Source of the DNA: Bryum argenteum
Lineage: Eukaryota; Streptophyta; Bryopsida; Bryales; Bryaceae
NCBI GenBank assembly: GCA_037043015.1
Contig: CM073324.1
Location: 16,272,597 to 16,336,596 of the forward strand
Reading direction: 5' to 3'
DNA length: 64,000 bases
Shown here piece by piece: positions 1 through 10,865 of this stretch. Both the position numbers and the translations under genes were made by a program. Every line of letters starts with the position of its first letter. The first letter of the stretch is position 1. The notes beneath the pieces were generated by a model. That model was not told the DNA's origin, searched no databases, and was given only the letters and a program-made list of their open reading frames with translations.

Positions 1-1955
1 GTGTTGGATCAATGTGCATCCAATGTCCAAAATGTTTGGCATTTCGTTTTAAAAAAAAAAAATACCATTTGTTGTTACAATGGCAAAATTGCCAATGAAC
101 ATGTTAATCACCCAATTGTCCATCCAATGCTCAATGAGCTTTATATGGGCACTACACCTAAATCTCGAGAGTTTATTAAATATATTCAAAGTATAATCAA
201 GCTTTTGCATTTACGAGTATGAGAAGTAAGTTTCAATCTAGCCAAGTTGAAGGAAGAGGGGTATATACTTTTCGTGTAAACGGAGAATTATGCCACCACA
301 TTGGAAATTTACAACCCGATTTAGACCAAGGTGCTAAATTTGCACAAATTTATTTCTTGGATGATGGTTTACAAACGAATCGTCGTATGGAGATTTTTGA
401 TGATCTTCATCGTGATACTCTTAATAACATTCAAGAAGTTTTAGAATCCGTAAATGCATTAGTTCGAGGTTTTAAGTCTTCGGCGTGATGTTCTTCAAAG
501 GGGATCAAACATGGGACTTCGTATCTCTCGGTGAAGTTCCTTCGGGAGACATCCCCGTCGATATAATCGCCAAGTAGTTCCAGAAGTTGCTGCTATTGTT
601 CTTGACGAACAATACATGAATTTAGGTAGAGATATTATTCTTCACCAACACGGTGGAAATTTACTACGAATAAAAGAAATTCACCCAGCGTACGATGCTT
701 TATCCTATCCTTTGTTATTTCCTGAGGGACAATGTGGATGGTCACCGACTTTTAAAGCAAATACTTTGGAGTGACTTTAAAGTCATATGTCCAATATTTG
801 CTTCAAAAGCGGCCGAATCTAATGTACTACATAGGGGTTGTAGATTATTCCAAAGATATGTGGTAGATCAATATTTACGTGTAGAACATGAAAATTTGTT
901 ATTCATTAGACAACATCAAAATGAACTTCGTGCAGAATGCTATCAGGGGATTGTAGATGCTTTGCAGGAGGACAATAGAGCACGCATTGGGCGTCGCATT
1001 GTCTTACCCGCAACATTTATTGGCTCCCCTCGATACATGCAAAAACTTTTTCATGATAGTATGGTTTTGGTTAGAGTTTTAGGAAAACCCGATTTGTTTG
1101 TGACAATGACGTGTAATCCGACTGGCTGAGATTCTTAAGGAGCTTGAACCAGGTCAAAGTCCTCCAGATCGTCCGGATGTTGTTGTACGTGTTTTTGAAC
1201 TTAAATTAAAAACTTTGATGGATGAGATTACCAAGAAGAATGTCATGGGAGAGACAATTGCTTTTTGTTACACTCTTGAGTTTCAAAACGTGGTCTTCCT
1301 CATGCACACATTCTTCTTTGGTTAAAAGACAAGGTCAATGACTGTCACCTTATGGATAGAATAGTATGTCTTTGAGATTCCCGATTTAGATAGACAACCT
1401 CAATTGTATGCATGATTTTGCCAAACATATGATGCATGGACCTTGTGGTTTGGACAATCCCAATTGTCCATGCATGGAAGACAATAGTAGATGTACAAAA
1501 ACTATCCTATGCAAGTTCGAGATACTACCGAGGTAGATGGTGATGGTCATGTTTTATACCGTCGTCGAAACCAAGGTCGATATGTCGAGAAACGTGTACA
1601 TGGACAAATCGTTCGCTTAGACAATCGATGGGTTGTACCATACAATCCATATTTGATAGGTCGATTTAATTGTCACATTAATGTGGAAATTTGTAGTTCG
1701 GTAAAAACAATCAAATACCTCCACAAGTATATTTTTAAAGGTCCGGATCGTGGTATTGTAGAAACAGATGAAGTTGTAGATGAGATTAAAGATTTCTTGG
1801 AAGGTCGTTATGTGGTCGCCCAAGAAGCATGTTGGAGACTTTTTGGTTTTGAAACTAACAATAAGAGTCATAGTATTTGTCGTTTACCCGTTCACCTTCC
1901 CGGTCAACAATATGTTACTTTTGAGGAGGCAACATCTTTGCAAACCGGTGATTGA
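1..1955 (+). pseudogene. Helitron Rep (HUH endonuclease) region, frame-disrupted
   Basis: The Helitron_like_N and Rep regions are recognisable in several frames. About 1-222 carries a segment ending in an NPIVHPMLNELYMG-like stretch, with HPMLNELYMG being visible. About 219-488 carries GRGVYTFRVNGELCHHIGNL. About 695-1129 ends in LFVTMTCNPTG. The HUH motif is in RGLPHAHILLW at about 1287-1321, with the two His codons at 1301-1303 and 1307-1309. The paired catalytic tyrosines are visible as KYLHKY at about 1713-1730. At least three frame changes separate these pieces, and some could hide short introns. The catalytic residues are still readable, but no single open frame joins them. Confidence 0.85.
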
Positions 1956-3994
1956 TCAAAATGCCGAGACTAAACTCACTAAGTTTTTTGAGCTCAATCG
2001 CCACATTCGTGCCTTGATTGCTTCTGGCAATCAAGGCAATCATATGCTTCTTCGTTACATGGATCTTCCACTCCATTACAAGTGGGATGTGAATAAAAAC
2101 ATGTGGGAAAGAAGACTACGTAATATTAAAGTTTTTGGTAGGATAAATATGGTTCCCATGGGTACCGAAGTATTTTACTTACGTTTGTTGTTGACTCATG
2201 TTGAGGCACCAACTTCATTTGATGACCTACTTTGTTTTAATGATATTGTGCATTTAACGTACAAAGCCGCTTGTATTGCAAGAGGACTTTTACATGATGA
2301 TATTGAGTGGGAAAATTGTCTACAAGAGGCAACTCTCATTGCGTTGCCTAAGCAAATTCGGCGGTTGTTTGCAACACTTCTTGTGTTTGGACAACCACTA
2401 GATCCTCTTAGTTTATTAAGGAGTCATCTTGATGCTATGTCTGATGATTGGCGCAATGATCAAAATCGCTATTGCAAAGCGATTTTGTCCATTGAAGAAT
2501 ATTTGTCATCATCAGATAAACATCTTACTGATTTTTTAATATCGAAGAATTGAATGAGTTTGGTTATCCAAACATTGTTGATGTTGGTAGTGATACCAAT
2601 GACAATATTGATTTTGATAACCAAAACATTACTTTTCTAGAAGAGGATGTAGGTAGACTCAACGAAGAACAAAACATTGTTTTTAATGCAAAGACCTCTG
2701 CTTTAAAATTCGATTCTTCAAATAGGCTTTTCTTTTTAGATGGTCCTGGTGGTACAGGTAAGACTTTTTTGTATAACACCATATTAGGTTATCTTCGTGG
2801 TCGTAATGTCAAGTGTATGGCAATGGCAACAAGTGGAATTGCCGCATGCCTTTTGAATGAAGGGCGAACGGCACATTCATCTCTTGCTATTCCTTTACAG
2901 TTGCACAATGCATCAATTTGCAACATTAGTGCCCAATCTACATTAGGTCAAAGCTTACGTCAAGTACAATTGATTGTACTTGATGAAGCTTGTGTTGGAC
3001 ATCGTTTTATGTATGAAGCTATAGATAGATCTTTGCGAGATATACGCGGTATAGACAAATCAAATGGCGGTGTTGTAGTTTTATATGGTGGTGATTTTCG
3101 CCAAACTTTGCCCGTAGTTATGCGTGGAGGTCGCAAAAACAAGCTGAGGGCTTGCTTGCGACATTCATATTTATTTCCACCGATGCAACATTTTCATCGA
3201 CCACTAACATGCGTTTGCAAAGTCAACCGGACTTTCAACGATTTTTGCTAGATATTGGTGAAGGCAAAACCGGTCCAAAGGTAGATTTACCGCCCGAATT
3301 AGTTGCTCCTGGAAATTCTTTAGATGGTCTCATTAATGCTATTTTTGATGATCCGGTTGATTTTTCTGAACGTGTCATTTTGGCTGTTCGAAATGATAAT
3401 GCTCAAGAAATCAACCGAAAAATTACCGATCATTTACCCGGTGATGTGCATCAATGTTTTAGTGCTGACTTTGTTCACGAGAATGATGAACATGCTCATC
3501 ATTATCCCGTAGAGTTTTTGAATTCTTTACAATTGACCCGGTTGCCTCCTCACCAATTAGATCTTAAATGTGGTCAATATTTGATGTTGCTAAGGAACTT
3601 GAATCCGGCAAAAGGTTTGTGCAATGGTAGTCGTTTGCGTCTTTTGCAAGTGTCTTCCAGTGTGTTGTTGTGCGAAATTGTAGAAGGACGCTATCGTAGC
3701 CAAGAGGTGTTGATTCCTAGAATCACCCATCATTGCAATGATAGCCGCTTGCCATTCACACTTTGCCGGAAACAATTTCCTGTCACTGGTGCTTTTGCCA
3801 TGACAATTAACAAATCGCAGGGCCAATCATATGATCGAGTCGGCATTTACCTTCGTAATGAAGTATTTAGCCATGGTCAATTATATGTGGCATTGTCTCG
3901 TGGTAGACATCCTGCAAACATTAAGGTTGCCAATGACAACAATGAAGCCGTGAGAACGGTGAAAAATGTTGTTTATCATGAGGTTTTTACATGA
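1780..3994 (+). pseudogene. Helitron PIF1-like helicase region, frame-disrupted
   Basis: This is the superfamily 1B helicase half of the Helitron protein. Visible motifs are Walker A GPGGTGKT (about 2742-2765), Walker B LIVLDEA (about 2970), GDFRQTLPVV (about 3090) and, in another frame, FAMTINKSQGQSYDRVGIYL followed by LYVALSRGR near the C-terminus (about 3790-3905). The three open segments (about 1780-2553, 2550-3251 and 3152-3994) are in different frames. All helicase motifs remain, which points to moderate rather than extreme age. A host PIF1 gene is unlikely, because the Helitron Rep region lies directly upstream and a Helitron terminus lies directly downstream. Confidence 0.85.
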
Positions 3995-4997
3995 CATTGT
4001 CATGTATAATATATTATTAATTCCTCTAAATTTTTACACCAAAACAAGTGGATGGAAAAGTTAAGAGTTTGTTTCAAACTCTGCATGTTTAGGGTTCATG
4101 CACGCTTCGGCGACGTCCCCTTCCATCCAATTGTATTCTTTTGGTGTTTATCATTATCATGTTATTGTTTCAAATGAGACATCTTACAAGCTGTGTAAAT
4201 GAAGATTGCTATACATAACCGGTCAAGAACCACAATTGACATGTAACACACAAAAAACATGCATAAAAACAAATGTGATGAACATATTCTCAAGCCTTCA
4301 AAGTTTAGACTCTAAATTCTTCTTTTTGAAGACACTATAAAATGTCGATTTTCGAAAAAAATTGTCACAATCTTTTTCCTATCCTACAAGATGAAAATGC
4401 ACCTAATATGTTCGAATCCGAAGTCGGAATTCAAAAAAAAAATGTATTTTGGGAGATAATAACTCACTGTTAAATTAATTCTGCACAAAATACAGTTTCA
4501 TCCACACTGGATGAAAATATGTGCGATAGATGAAAAATCGCGAAGGGATGACAAATCTCACAGTGGATGCAAATCGCGCGTTGAATGGAAAAAATGTTGG
4601 GGATGCAATGGATGAAAAATAGGTTATGGATGAAAGTTGTTGCAACCTCGCTCCCCACTTCAATTCTTTTACCACTCACATTTTTCTCAAAAATGATCGA
4701 AATGAAGCGCCGTTTGTTGCATCATACTTGAAAATGTTAAGATTTTGTTTGAGGAATGTCTGCTTCGGTCATATTGCATTCTTTTGGTGTTCAATTATAT
4801 TGTCTCCCTTGAAGCAATGTATCATTCAATTGAAAAAGGTTATACTTTTGATTTTACAATTCAATGAATGTATATTTTCCAATGCAAACATTCTTTTGTT
4901 ACCTTCCTTATTTTTTTACTTTCCTTTTGTGTAATAATATAAAAACCACATTAAAATGGTTGGACTAATGCGTTGCAACGCAAGCGCCAACCGCTAG

Positions 4998-5682
4998 TTT
5001 ATTAAAAAAAAATAAAATCGTAGCTTGTTCTCAATTACCAAATCTTTGTAACTAAAAGATTCAAAATTTCTTGCCCATAGTACCAAGTAATTCTCACTTT
5101 GTCATTTAAACACTATTAGAAAAATCTTTTATCCCTAATTTTGAAATTTTCAGCTTGCAATCGCTATTCTTCATAGTAGTAAGGTGTAGGACGTCATGGT
5201 TGGAAGTACACAAATTTAATGTATACAATCCTTGCAATCTTTAAAGCTCAAAAACCTAAACTTTAACTTTTTATCCTTGTCCACATATGAGAAGTATTCA
5301 TTTAGTTAACAAGGTGTAAATGTAAAAAAAATATATATATATATATATATAAAAAGAAAAAAAGAAAAAAAGAAAAAAAAGTTTTTGATTTGCCTCAACT
5401 TAGAATCCAGTACTTCAATATATTATACTAGTATGATTTTCATCGTCCCGACGGGAAAGGTCTTTACATGGTATTTTTAAAAAAGTATCCCGTGTACCAT
5501 TTCCTCAAACGGTTTTTTTTCTCCCTTTTACTCTCTCTTTATTCATATTTTTTCAATACATAAAAGAAGGTAGGTAGGTTGGTAAGTTCGTAGGTTGGTA
5601 CATTGGTGAGTAGGAAGGATTGCCAAACAGTATTTTATTATAGAAGTAGATTTCCTAAACGACAACTATTTGTTCCTTGCTG
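4998..5682. other. AT-rich spacer
   Basis: No gene is seen. The stretch holds an (AT)n run and an A/AAAAG-rich tract at about 5325-5380, and a few GTAGGTTG-like short repeats near 5568-5600. Confidence 0.6.
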
Positions 5683-5698
5683 TAAGTTTCTTTGAATT

Positions 5699-6214
5699 TT
5701 AACCCCTAAAGGCCCAAGGGGTTTGAAGAAAAACTTAGATGTGTTATAAAATATGGATTTGGTAACCGTCATGAAGTAGCGCTCTAAAGATAGTATAAAG
5801 ACCTTAAACCCTAAATTAGATCTATACGGTTAAATTTCCTAAAATAAGTAAAATTTGTTTCATAATTAATCAAAAAGAGTAAAACTTTGAAAATCAATAT
5901 AAAATGCAATTTCTATTATTAGTAGTTATATGATAAAATGGAGAGAGGCCACAAGTAACCTATGAGAAACCTTATTAGTTTCCCAAAATAGTAAGTTTTC
6001 TCACACTAAGAAAACTTTGCCCTGTTTGTGTTTGAAGGCTTATTGTGAACAATCTATGAATCGAAATAGGGTTCTGTAAATTGGATGTGGTTCCCAACTT
6101 ACCGAACTTCTGGAATGTTAAAAAAAATTCCAAAAAAATCTTTTTTTATCCGGGTAAAACTCCTCAACATTTGGGATGGACCATAAAATGGTTGATTGGG
6201 CTCTTAGGGGTTAA
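5699..6214. mobile_element. TTAA-flanked MITE, copy a
   Basis: The left end reads TTAACCCCTAAAGGCCCAAG and the right end is the reverse complement of TTAACCCCTAAGAGCCCAA. These are inverted ends directly bounded by TTAA on both sides. There is no coding capacity. A 19-base direct repeat, TAAGTTTCTTTGAATTTTA, also spans both junctions (starting near 5683 and near 6212), which is longer than the 4-base TTAA duplication of the family. Similar ends recur at 6889, 35902, 40758, 41891 and 61264. TTAA targets with CCC...GGG termini are typical of piggyBac, and Kolobok elements also use TTAA. The assignment is inference, since no transposase is present. Confidence 0.6.
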
Positions 6215-6549
6215 GTTTCTTTGAATTTTACATTTAAAAAATAATAAATAAAAATAATTGAGAATAATGAAGTTTGATGCTTCTAATTTGACTAAAATCC
6301 CAAATGTCCAATTTGACTTTTGAAGACCTCCACGGGGTAAATATGAGTATTACATAACTCAATGCATCCATTGGTGTAAATACTTTTGAATTTTTTTAGA
6401 TATTTCAAGTCCAAAAACAATGTGAATATTTGAGAGTAGATGAAAATATATTCACCCTCATTTTCAAACTTATGATAGTTTTAAGCAATTATTTAGTAGT
6501 CTATGTTCATTGTTAGGGTTATTCTTATGATGATCAAAAAATCATAACA

Positions 6550-6773
6550 AGTTCACTAAATTTGATAATTAGTGTTAGATACACTAATTTACATAAGCAT
6601 GTTATAAGTTTTTACTATTGTTCAATAATTTTACCCACTATATTGGCCAAGATGGGGGCCCTTATATAGTATCAGAATCAATGCTCTTGGTAATTTTTTA
6701 AAGCAAAAGTAAAAACTTATAGCATTTTCAAATCTTATAATAATCTTACACTAATTTTTAAATTTAGTGTAGT
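6550..6773 (+). mobile_element. MITE with TTTAGTGTAGT ends, copy 1
   Basis: A 224-base AT-rich element with inverted ends (CACTAAATTTGATAATTAGT at the left, AAATTTAGTGTAGT at the right) and an internal GTATCAGAATCAATGCTC segment. The same element lies inverted at 22871-23095, and its right part at 46162-46293. No coding capacity and no clear target duplication. The superfamily is not assigned. Confidence 0.65.
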
Positions 6774-6888
6774 CACCTTCCTGCTCAATATATATATCCC
6801 TAAATTTCTTTGTGTGTTTTTGGAGCTTGAAACCTCAAAACTGTGATTTTTTAACTCTATGCACTCCCTCGAGTATGAAGCAAATTGT

Positions 6889-6972
6889 TTAACCCCTAAA
6901 AATCCAAGCGTTTCCTCGACCTATAAAATCAAAAACTGCCATTTTTCACCTTCGTTGGGAAATGGGGAAATG

Positions 6973-7023
<51 letters not shown>

Positions 7024-7857
7024 CTGGTTTTAGACTTTGAACCGTAAGATCTTGTACCTAACTTGTATACAAAGTACTGGTCAAAATTTCAACCGTTGGA
7101 TGTTTGTCATTTGTGAGATCGTAACAATCAAAGTTTGTCCAACACTTCTTTTGCCGTTGTGTGAGAGGCATTGTCTAAATGGTGCCAAGGGCAACTTGAT
7201 GATTGTTACTCCACATTTTTCTGTCATTTTTTTTCAGGTAGGTAATCAAGTTGGGTACGCTCATGCAAAATTTTAGAGACCAATTCCACTTTTTGACCTT
7301 AATGTAAATTATTTTATGAAAGAAGATCTATAAACAACAATATAGTAAAACAAGCACCACGTATGATATATTTAGTTTGAAAAAAATTTGGACGGTGAGT
7401 AGGTGCATTTATGAGAGTGTGAATTTTGAAAAAAAGAATCTTGGAAAAATTCCAAAATCTCAAATTCTGGCAATCTTTAAAAGAAAAAATTGTAAAAGTA
7501 CTAGAAATTGTGAAGATTATTTTTGAAAGTTTTGGAGGCTACCCTTGTAAAATTGGTAAACTTTTTGACTTTGGACACTTTAGAATTTGAATAGTAATTT
7601 GGTAATGAACATATTTCCAAAAAAGAATACATAAAAAAAATCATTAATTAAATTGCCCGTTTTGGACTTGAAACCTAAAATCTCTAGATGAAGGTTATAA
7701 AATTAAAATTTGGCTTTGCAAATTTTACCACATACACATTAGAGTATGGGGAGCACCCAATAAAAATATTAGGCAAAAATATCAATTTAAATCTTTAAAA
7801 TGAGGTGCCCAAAATCTCAAAAAACTGAATCGGTTTTCCTGGATTTCAAGGGGTTAA
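6889..7857. mobile_element. TTAA-flanked element, copy b (about 970 bases)
   Basis: The left end TTAACCCCTAAAAATCCAAG matches the reverse complement of the right end (TTAACCCCTTGAAATCCAGG) at 16 of 20 positions. TTAA bounds both sides. A run of about 45 T lies inside at 6979-7023. The right half resembles the sequence directly downstream (7878-8330), so the element either ends inside, or has captured, an older duplicated repeat. No transposase is seen. Confidence 0.5.
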
Positions 7858-8335
7858 CTACATAAACATCCACCCGTAATATCTTATTCGGATACTTATT
7901 TTTAGTCAATGGTCCAAAAACTGATTGTTGGATGATTATCATTTGCAAGATCATAACATCCAAAGTTTGTGCAAAAGTTTTTACAGAAGCTTTGAAGCTT
8001 GCTCTTATAAAGTTTGGAAATTGCCCTTGTGGAATTGGTAAAGTTTTTGACTTAAGCCATGTGAAACTCAAATATTGCCTTGGTTATGAACATAAATCTT
8101 TAAAAAACATATCAAAAAATATCAAAAAATCTCAAAAATAAAAAGTTTTCTCTGCTAGCCGAGGGTGTGAAAACTAAAATATGCGTTAAAAACCTCTGCA
8201 ATTGGAATGTGTCTTTGCACTTTGTTGCACACACACACACCTTGTAGTATAGGAACACTAAGTAAAAACCATAGCCAAATATATTGATTCTAATTCAAAA
8301 ACATGAGGTGCCCAACATGGCAAAAGACCATATGA
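7043..8335. repeat. Diverged tandem duplication
   Basis: Blocks of 7043-7830 recur in the same order in 7878-8335. One pair runs from CCGTAAGATCTTG near 7040 and CCGTAATATCTTA near 7875, through a shared CAAAGTTTGT stretch. Others are AAATTGGTAAA.TTTTTGACTT and ATGAGGTGCCCAA. The second unit is shorter (about 450 against 790 bases). The copies are clearly homologous by eye but too diverged for a coding reading. No gene is seen. Confidence 0.55.
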
Positions 8336-9300
8336 GTTTGCGAGAACAGATAGTACATAATGTATTGAAATCGAGTGTCATAATCGGTTATCGTAGGATA
8401 TTCCTGAACTATGGTTTGAAAAAATCTTTGTCATGATGCATTCAAGTCTTGCAAGAAATTACATTACGAGTTCACACGTGAGAATATGTTGAATCCTAAG
8501 TTGCAGAACGTGGGGTCACTTTTGAAGACAATAATAACCACAAGTTAAATAATGCAAAGCTACTTACAAGACACCTTGAACGACAAGTCAAATGACGTGG
8601 CGTTATTGTTGAAGTACGAGTTGAAGATCGTGGGGTATTTCAAAAGACACGTTGACCAACGTGTTATATGAGTGGCGTGATTCTAAAAACTCGTTGAAGT
8701 ACATGTTAGATGAGTGAGGTGGTTTGAAAAACACGTTGAACTACCTGTCACACTTCAAAAAGAAATAAAGTGGCCCTCTGAGTTGTAACGACAAGTGGTA
8801 GTGCTTAAGGGCAAGTATGTGTAGCTTTAGAGACACTAGAAGTCCTATACTGCATGTGGAGCGAATTCATGAGTCAAGCTCTGAGGTCAAATATGCGATG
8901 ATGTAAAAATGAGTTCAATAATTTGGCGTGATCTAAACGACATGTTGAACTATCTCTCAACGATCACGCTTAAGAAATAAATATGTAACGCTCTTAAGTT
9001 GTAACGACACGTAGTGATGCTTGAGAGGCACATATGTGTCGCATTAAAGACACTATAAATCAAAGGACCAAAAATAAATATGTTACAGGAGAGACACATT
9101 TCGAAGTTAAACAACCGAAGTCAAATATGCATCCGATGAGACACATGTGTGTAAAATCAACGATCAAGGGCAAGCATGCACCTCTGTGAAAAAACATAAG
9201 TAAAATGACCATGAACAAATATGAGTTGCTTGAGATACACGTGTTTCGCCAAGGGTCACGCTTGAAAGGCAAATATATTTTTTGTCAGTAATACCCATTC
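8336..9300. repeat. Decayed tandem repeats, no gene
   Basis: About 8775-8895 and 8990-9110 share the same order of words: AAGAAATAAA, TTGTAACGACA, GTGATGCTT-like, CATATGTGT-like, AGACACTA, and a GAGGTCAAATATGC / GAAGTCAAATATGC pair. Around 8500-8760 there are many ACGTTGAA/CACGTTGAAC words. Period about 210 bases in the clearer pair. Confidence 0.45.
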
Positions 9301-9837
9301 ATCTAAAATTTTATCACCTCTAAGTTGATTCATTACGACTTTTCTTGTAAGTCATATCCTCACTACTAGAAGATTGCTTTTTGACTTTAATAACCCCTTA
9401 GTGACAATGAAGAAGATATATGGGAGTAAAATTGAAACGTGTGAAGTCATGATTGACCCATGACCTTAACTAGTAAACATCCCAAGTCCCCCCAGGACCA
9501 AGGGTTATCGTGCAAATTCCAAGAGTTGCAACCGAAATTAACATAATTAGCTACTACTCAAAAGTCCCACCATTGGTGTTATGACCTTTGGGCATACATC
9601 CAAGAAATAAGTCGAACGAACACTCTCTTCACGCGGGTGTGTAAATAAGTTGAAGTTTCTCTTCTTCTACTATTAAAAAACAAAAAAAAATCTTTAGAAA
9701 TTCATGCAGAAAGGCAAATTTGAACAATAAGTATAGCAGACCGTGACTAGGAGGATTAATTTTAAAATAAATGGGTATGACGTCACTACTGACTGAAAGA
9801 CTTCAAGATTTCACGGAGTTATGGCACCGTATGTTTA
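9301..9837. other. Spacer, nothing recognised
   Basis: AT-rich sequence upstream of a sharp GC increase near 9840. No gene, RNA or clear repeat is seen. Confidence 0.5.
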
Positions 9838-10865
9838 CTAAGGAATGAATGGAGCAACCGAAGCGCGAGGACCAAGGGGCATAACAGACAATTCACCTTC
9901 ACCGGAGCACGAACGCGTTCCCCAGGGTGGGGTTCCCAGTTCCCCGGGCAGCTGCCCGACTACTACGAGCGCGTTCCCGCGGGTGGGAGCGCCCCGTTCC
10001 CCAGACAAGTCTGCGATCCTGAGACCCGGGAAGGGATGGGGCCGGGCCGGGCCGGGCTCGGGCACGGCGTGGCTGCTTCTCACCGTTGTTGGGAAGGCTG
10101 CTGGGGATGTGAGCCCGCCCCCTCTTCTCTTCTGCTGCTCTGGTGCCTTGCCTGGCTTGGCCTTGAACACAACACTGAGTTCTCCTTCGCCGCAACACTT
10201 AAACTGGCTATGCTAGTGCAGCCGCAGGCAGCGATGGTTTCCGCGCTTGTGGGTTGGTGAGAGCCACTTTGGTCTGGGTAGTTTGTTTTCCGCTTTGGGC
10301 GCCTGGTGGGTGGTGGCGGCGCTTTCGATTCGGTTACTGGGTTGCTGCTCCGCCCGCCGATTTGAGCAGCCAGGAGGAGCCGTGAGCATGGTAAAGCTTT
10401 TGCTCCTTTGCCGTCTTGTTTCGCGCGAGCTTGCCTTTTCGGAGTCGCCGCGGCGGCGCGTGCTCATGGTTGGGAGATTAGGGGAGCGATCGCGAAAGGC
10501 CAGGGGAAAGGCGTCTTCGACTGGCGGTGGTAGGTGAAGAAGAAGGCGAGTAACGAACGGAGAGCCGACGAACGAACGCCACGCCCGGTGAGTGTCTTGT
10601 GATGTGATGTGCGCGGGCCCGGGCGAGATCGGATGCATGCGCTGAAGGAGAGGAGGACGAGCAGTTGTTGGGTTGTGAGCATAGGCATGGTGAACCACGC
10701 GGGGGTGGGCTTTGGAAATGTTGGCATGGCGTGAGGAAGAGGGCGTTTGGTTGGATCTTGGTCGACTTCTTGTAGGAGCAAGCAGAAGCAGAAGCAGCCT
10801 TTCGCTGCGGTTAGGGAGGGAAAGGTGGTGGGCTCCGGCCTTATCGGAACGTTGTGCGGCGTTTT
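9838..10865 (+). promoter_or_regulatory. CpG-rich promoter and 5' leader of the EPL-like gene
   Basis: The sequence changes abruptly from AT-rich to GC- and CpG-rich near 9840 and stays so into the coding start at 10866. Two GC-rich direct repeats lie at about 9907-9945 and 9965-10005 (CGCGTTCCC...GGGTGGG). A good donor, CCCG|GTGAGTGTC (10587/10588), and a possible acceptor, TTGTAG near 10771, suggest a leader intron; that is inference. No TATA box was placed. The several open frames here on both strands look like GC-driven shadows. Confidence 0.5.

Larger units (their letters stand above)
1..4997 (+). mobile_element. Helitron (rolling-circle DNA transposon), decayed, left end outside window
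   Basis: Helitrons move by a HUH-endonuclease/helicase protein. Pieces of that protein lie in order on the + strand in changing frames, with at least five frame changes, so the element is not functional as it stands. The 3' terminus is textbook: a 14-base palindrome TGCGTTGCAACGCA (4969-4982), 11 bases, then CTAG (4994-4997) followed by T, as expected for a Helitron CTRR end inserted before T. The 5' TC end lies upstream of the window. Between the last coding remnant (3994) and the terminus there is about 1 kb of AT-rich sequence without genes. No target duplication is expected for this superfamily. Confidence 0.9.

Noticed and set aside
9838-10260. Several open frames on both strands in the GC-rich leader
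   Set aside because: GC-rich DNA lacks stop codons by chance; the products look like random Pro/Gly/Arg-rich sequence.
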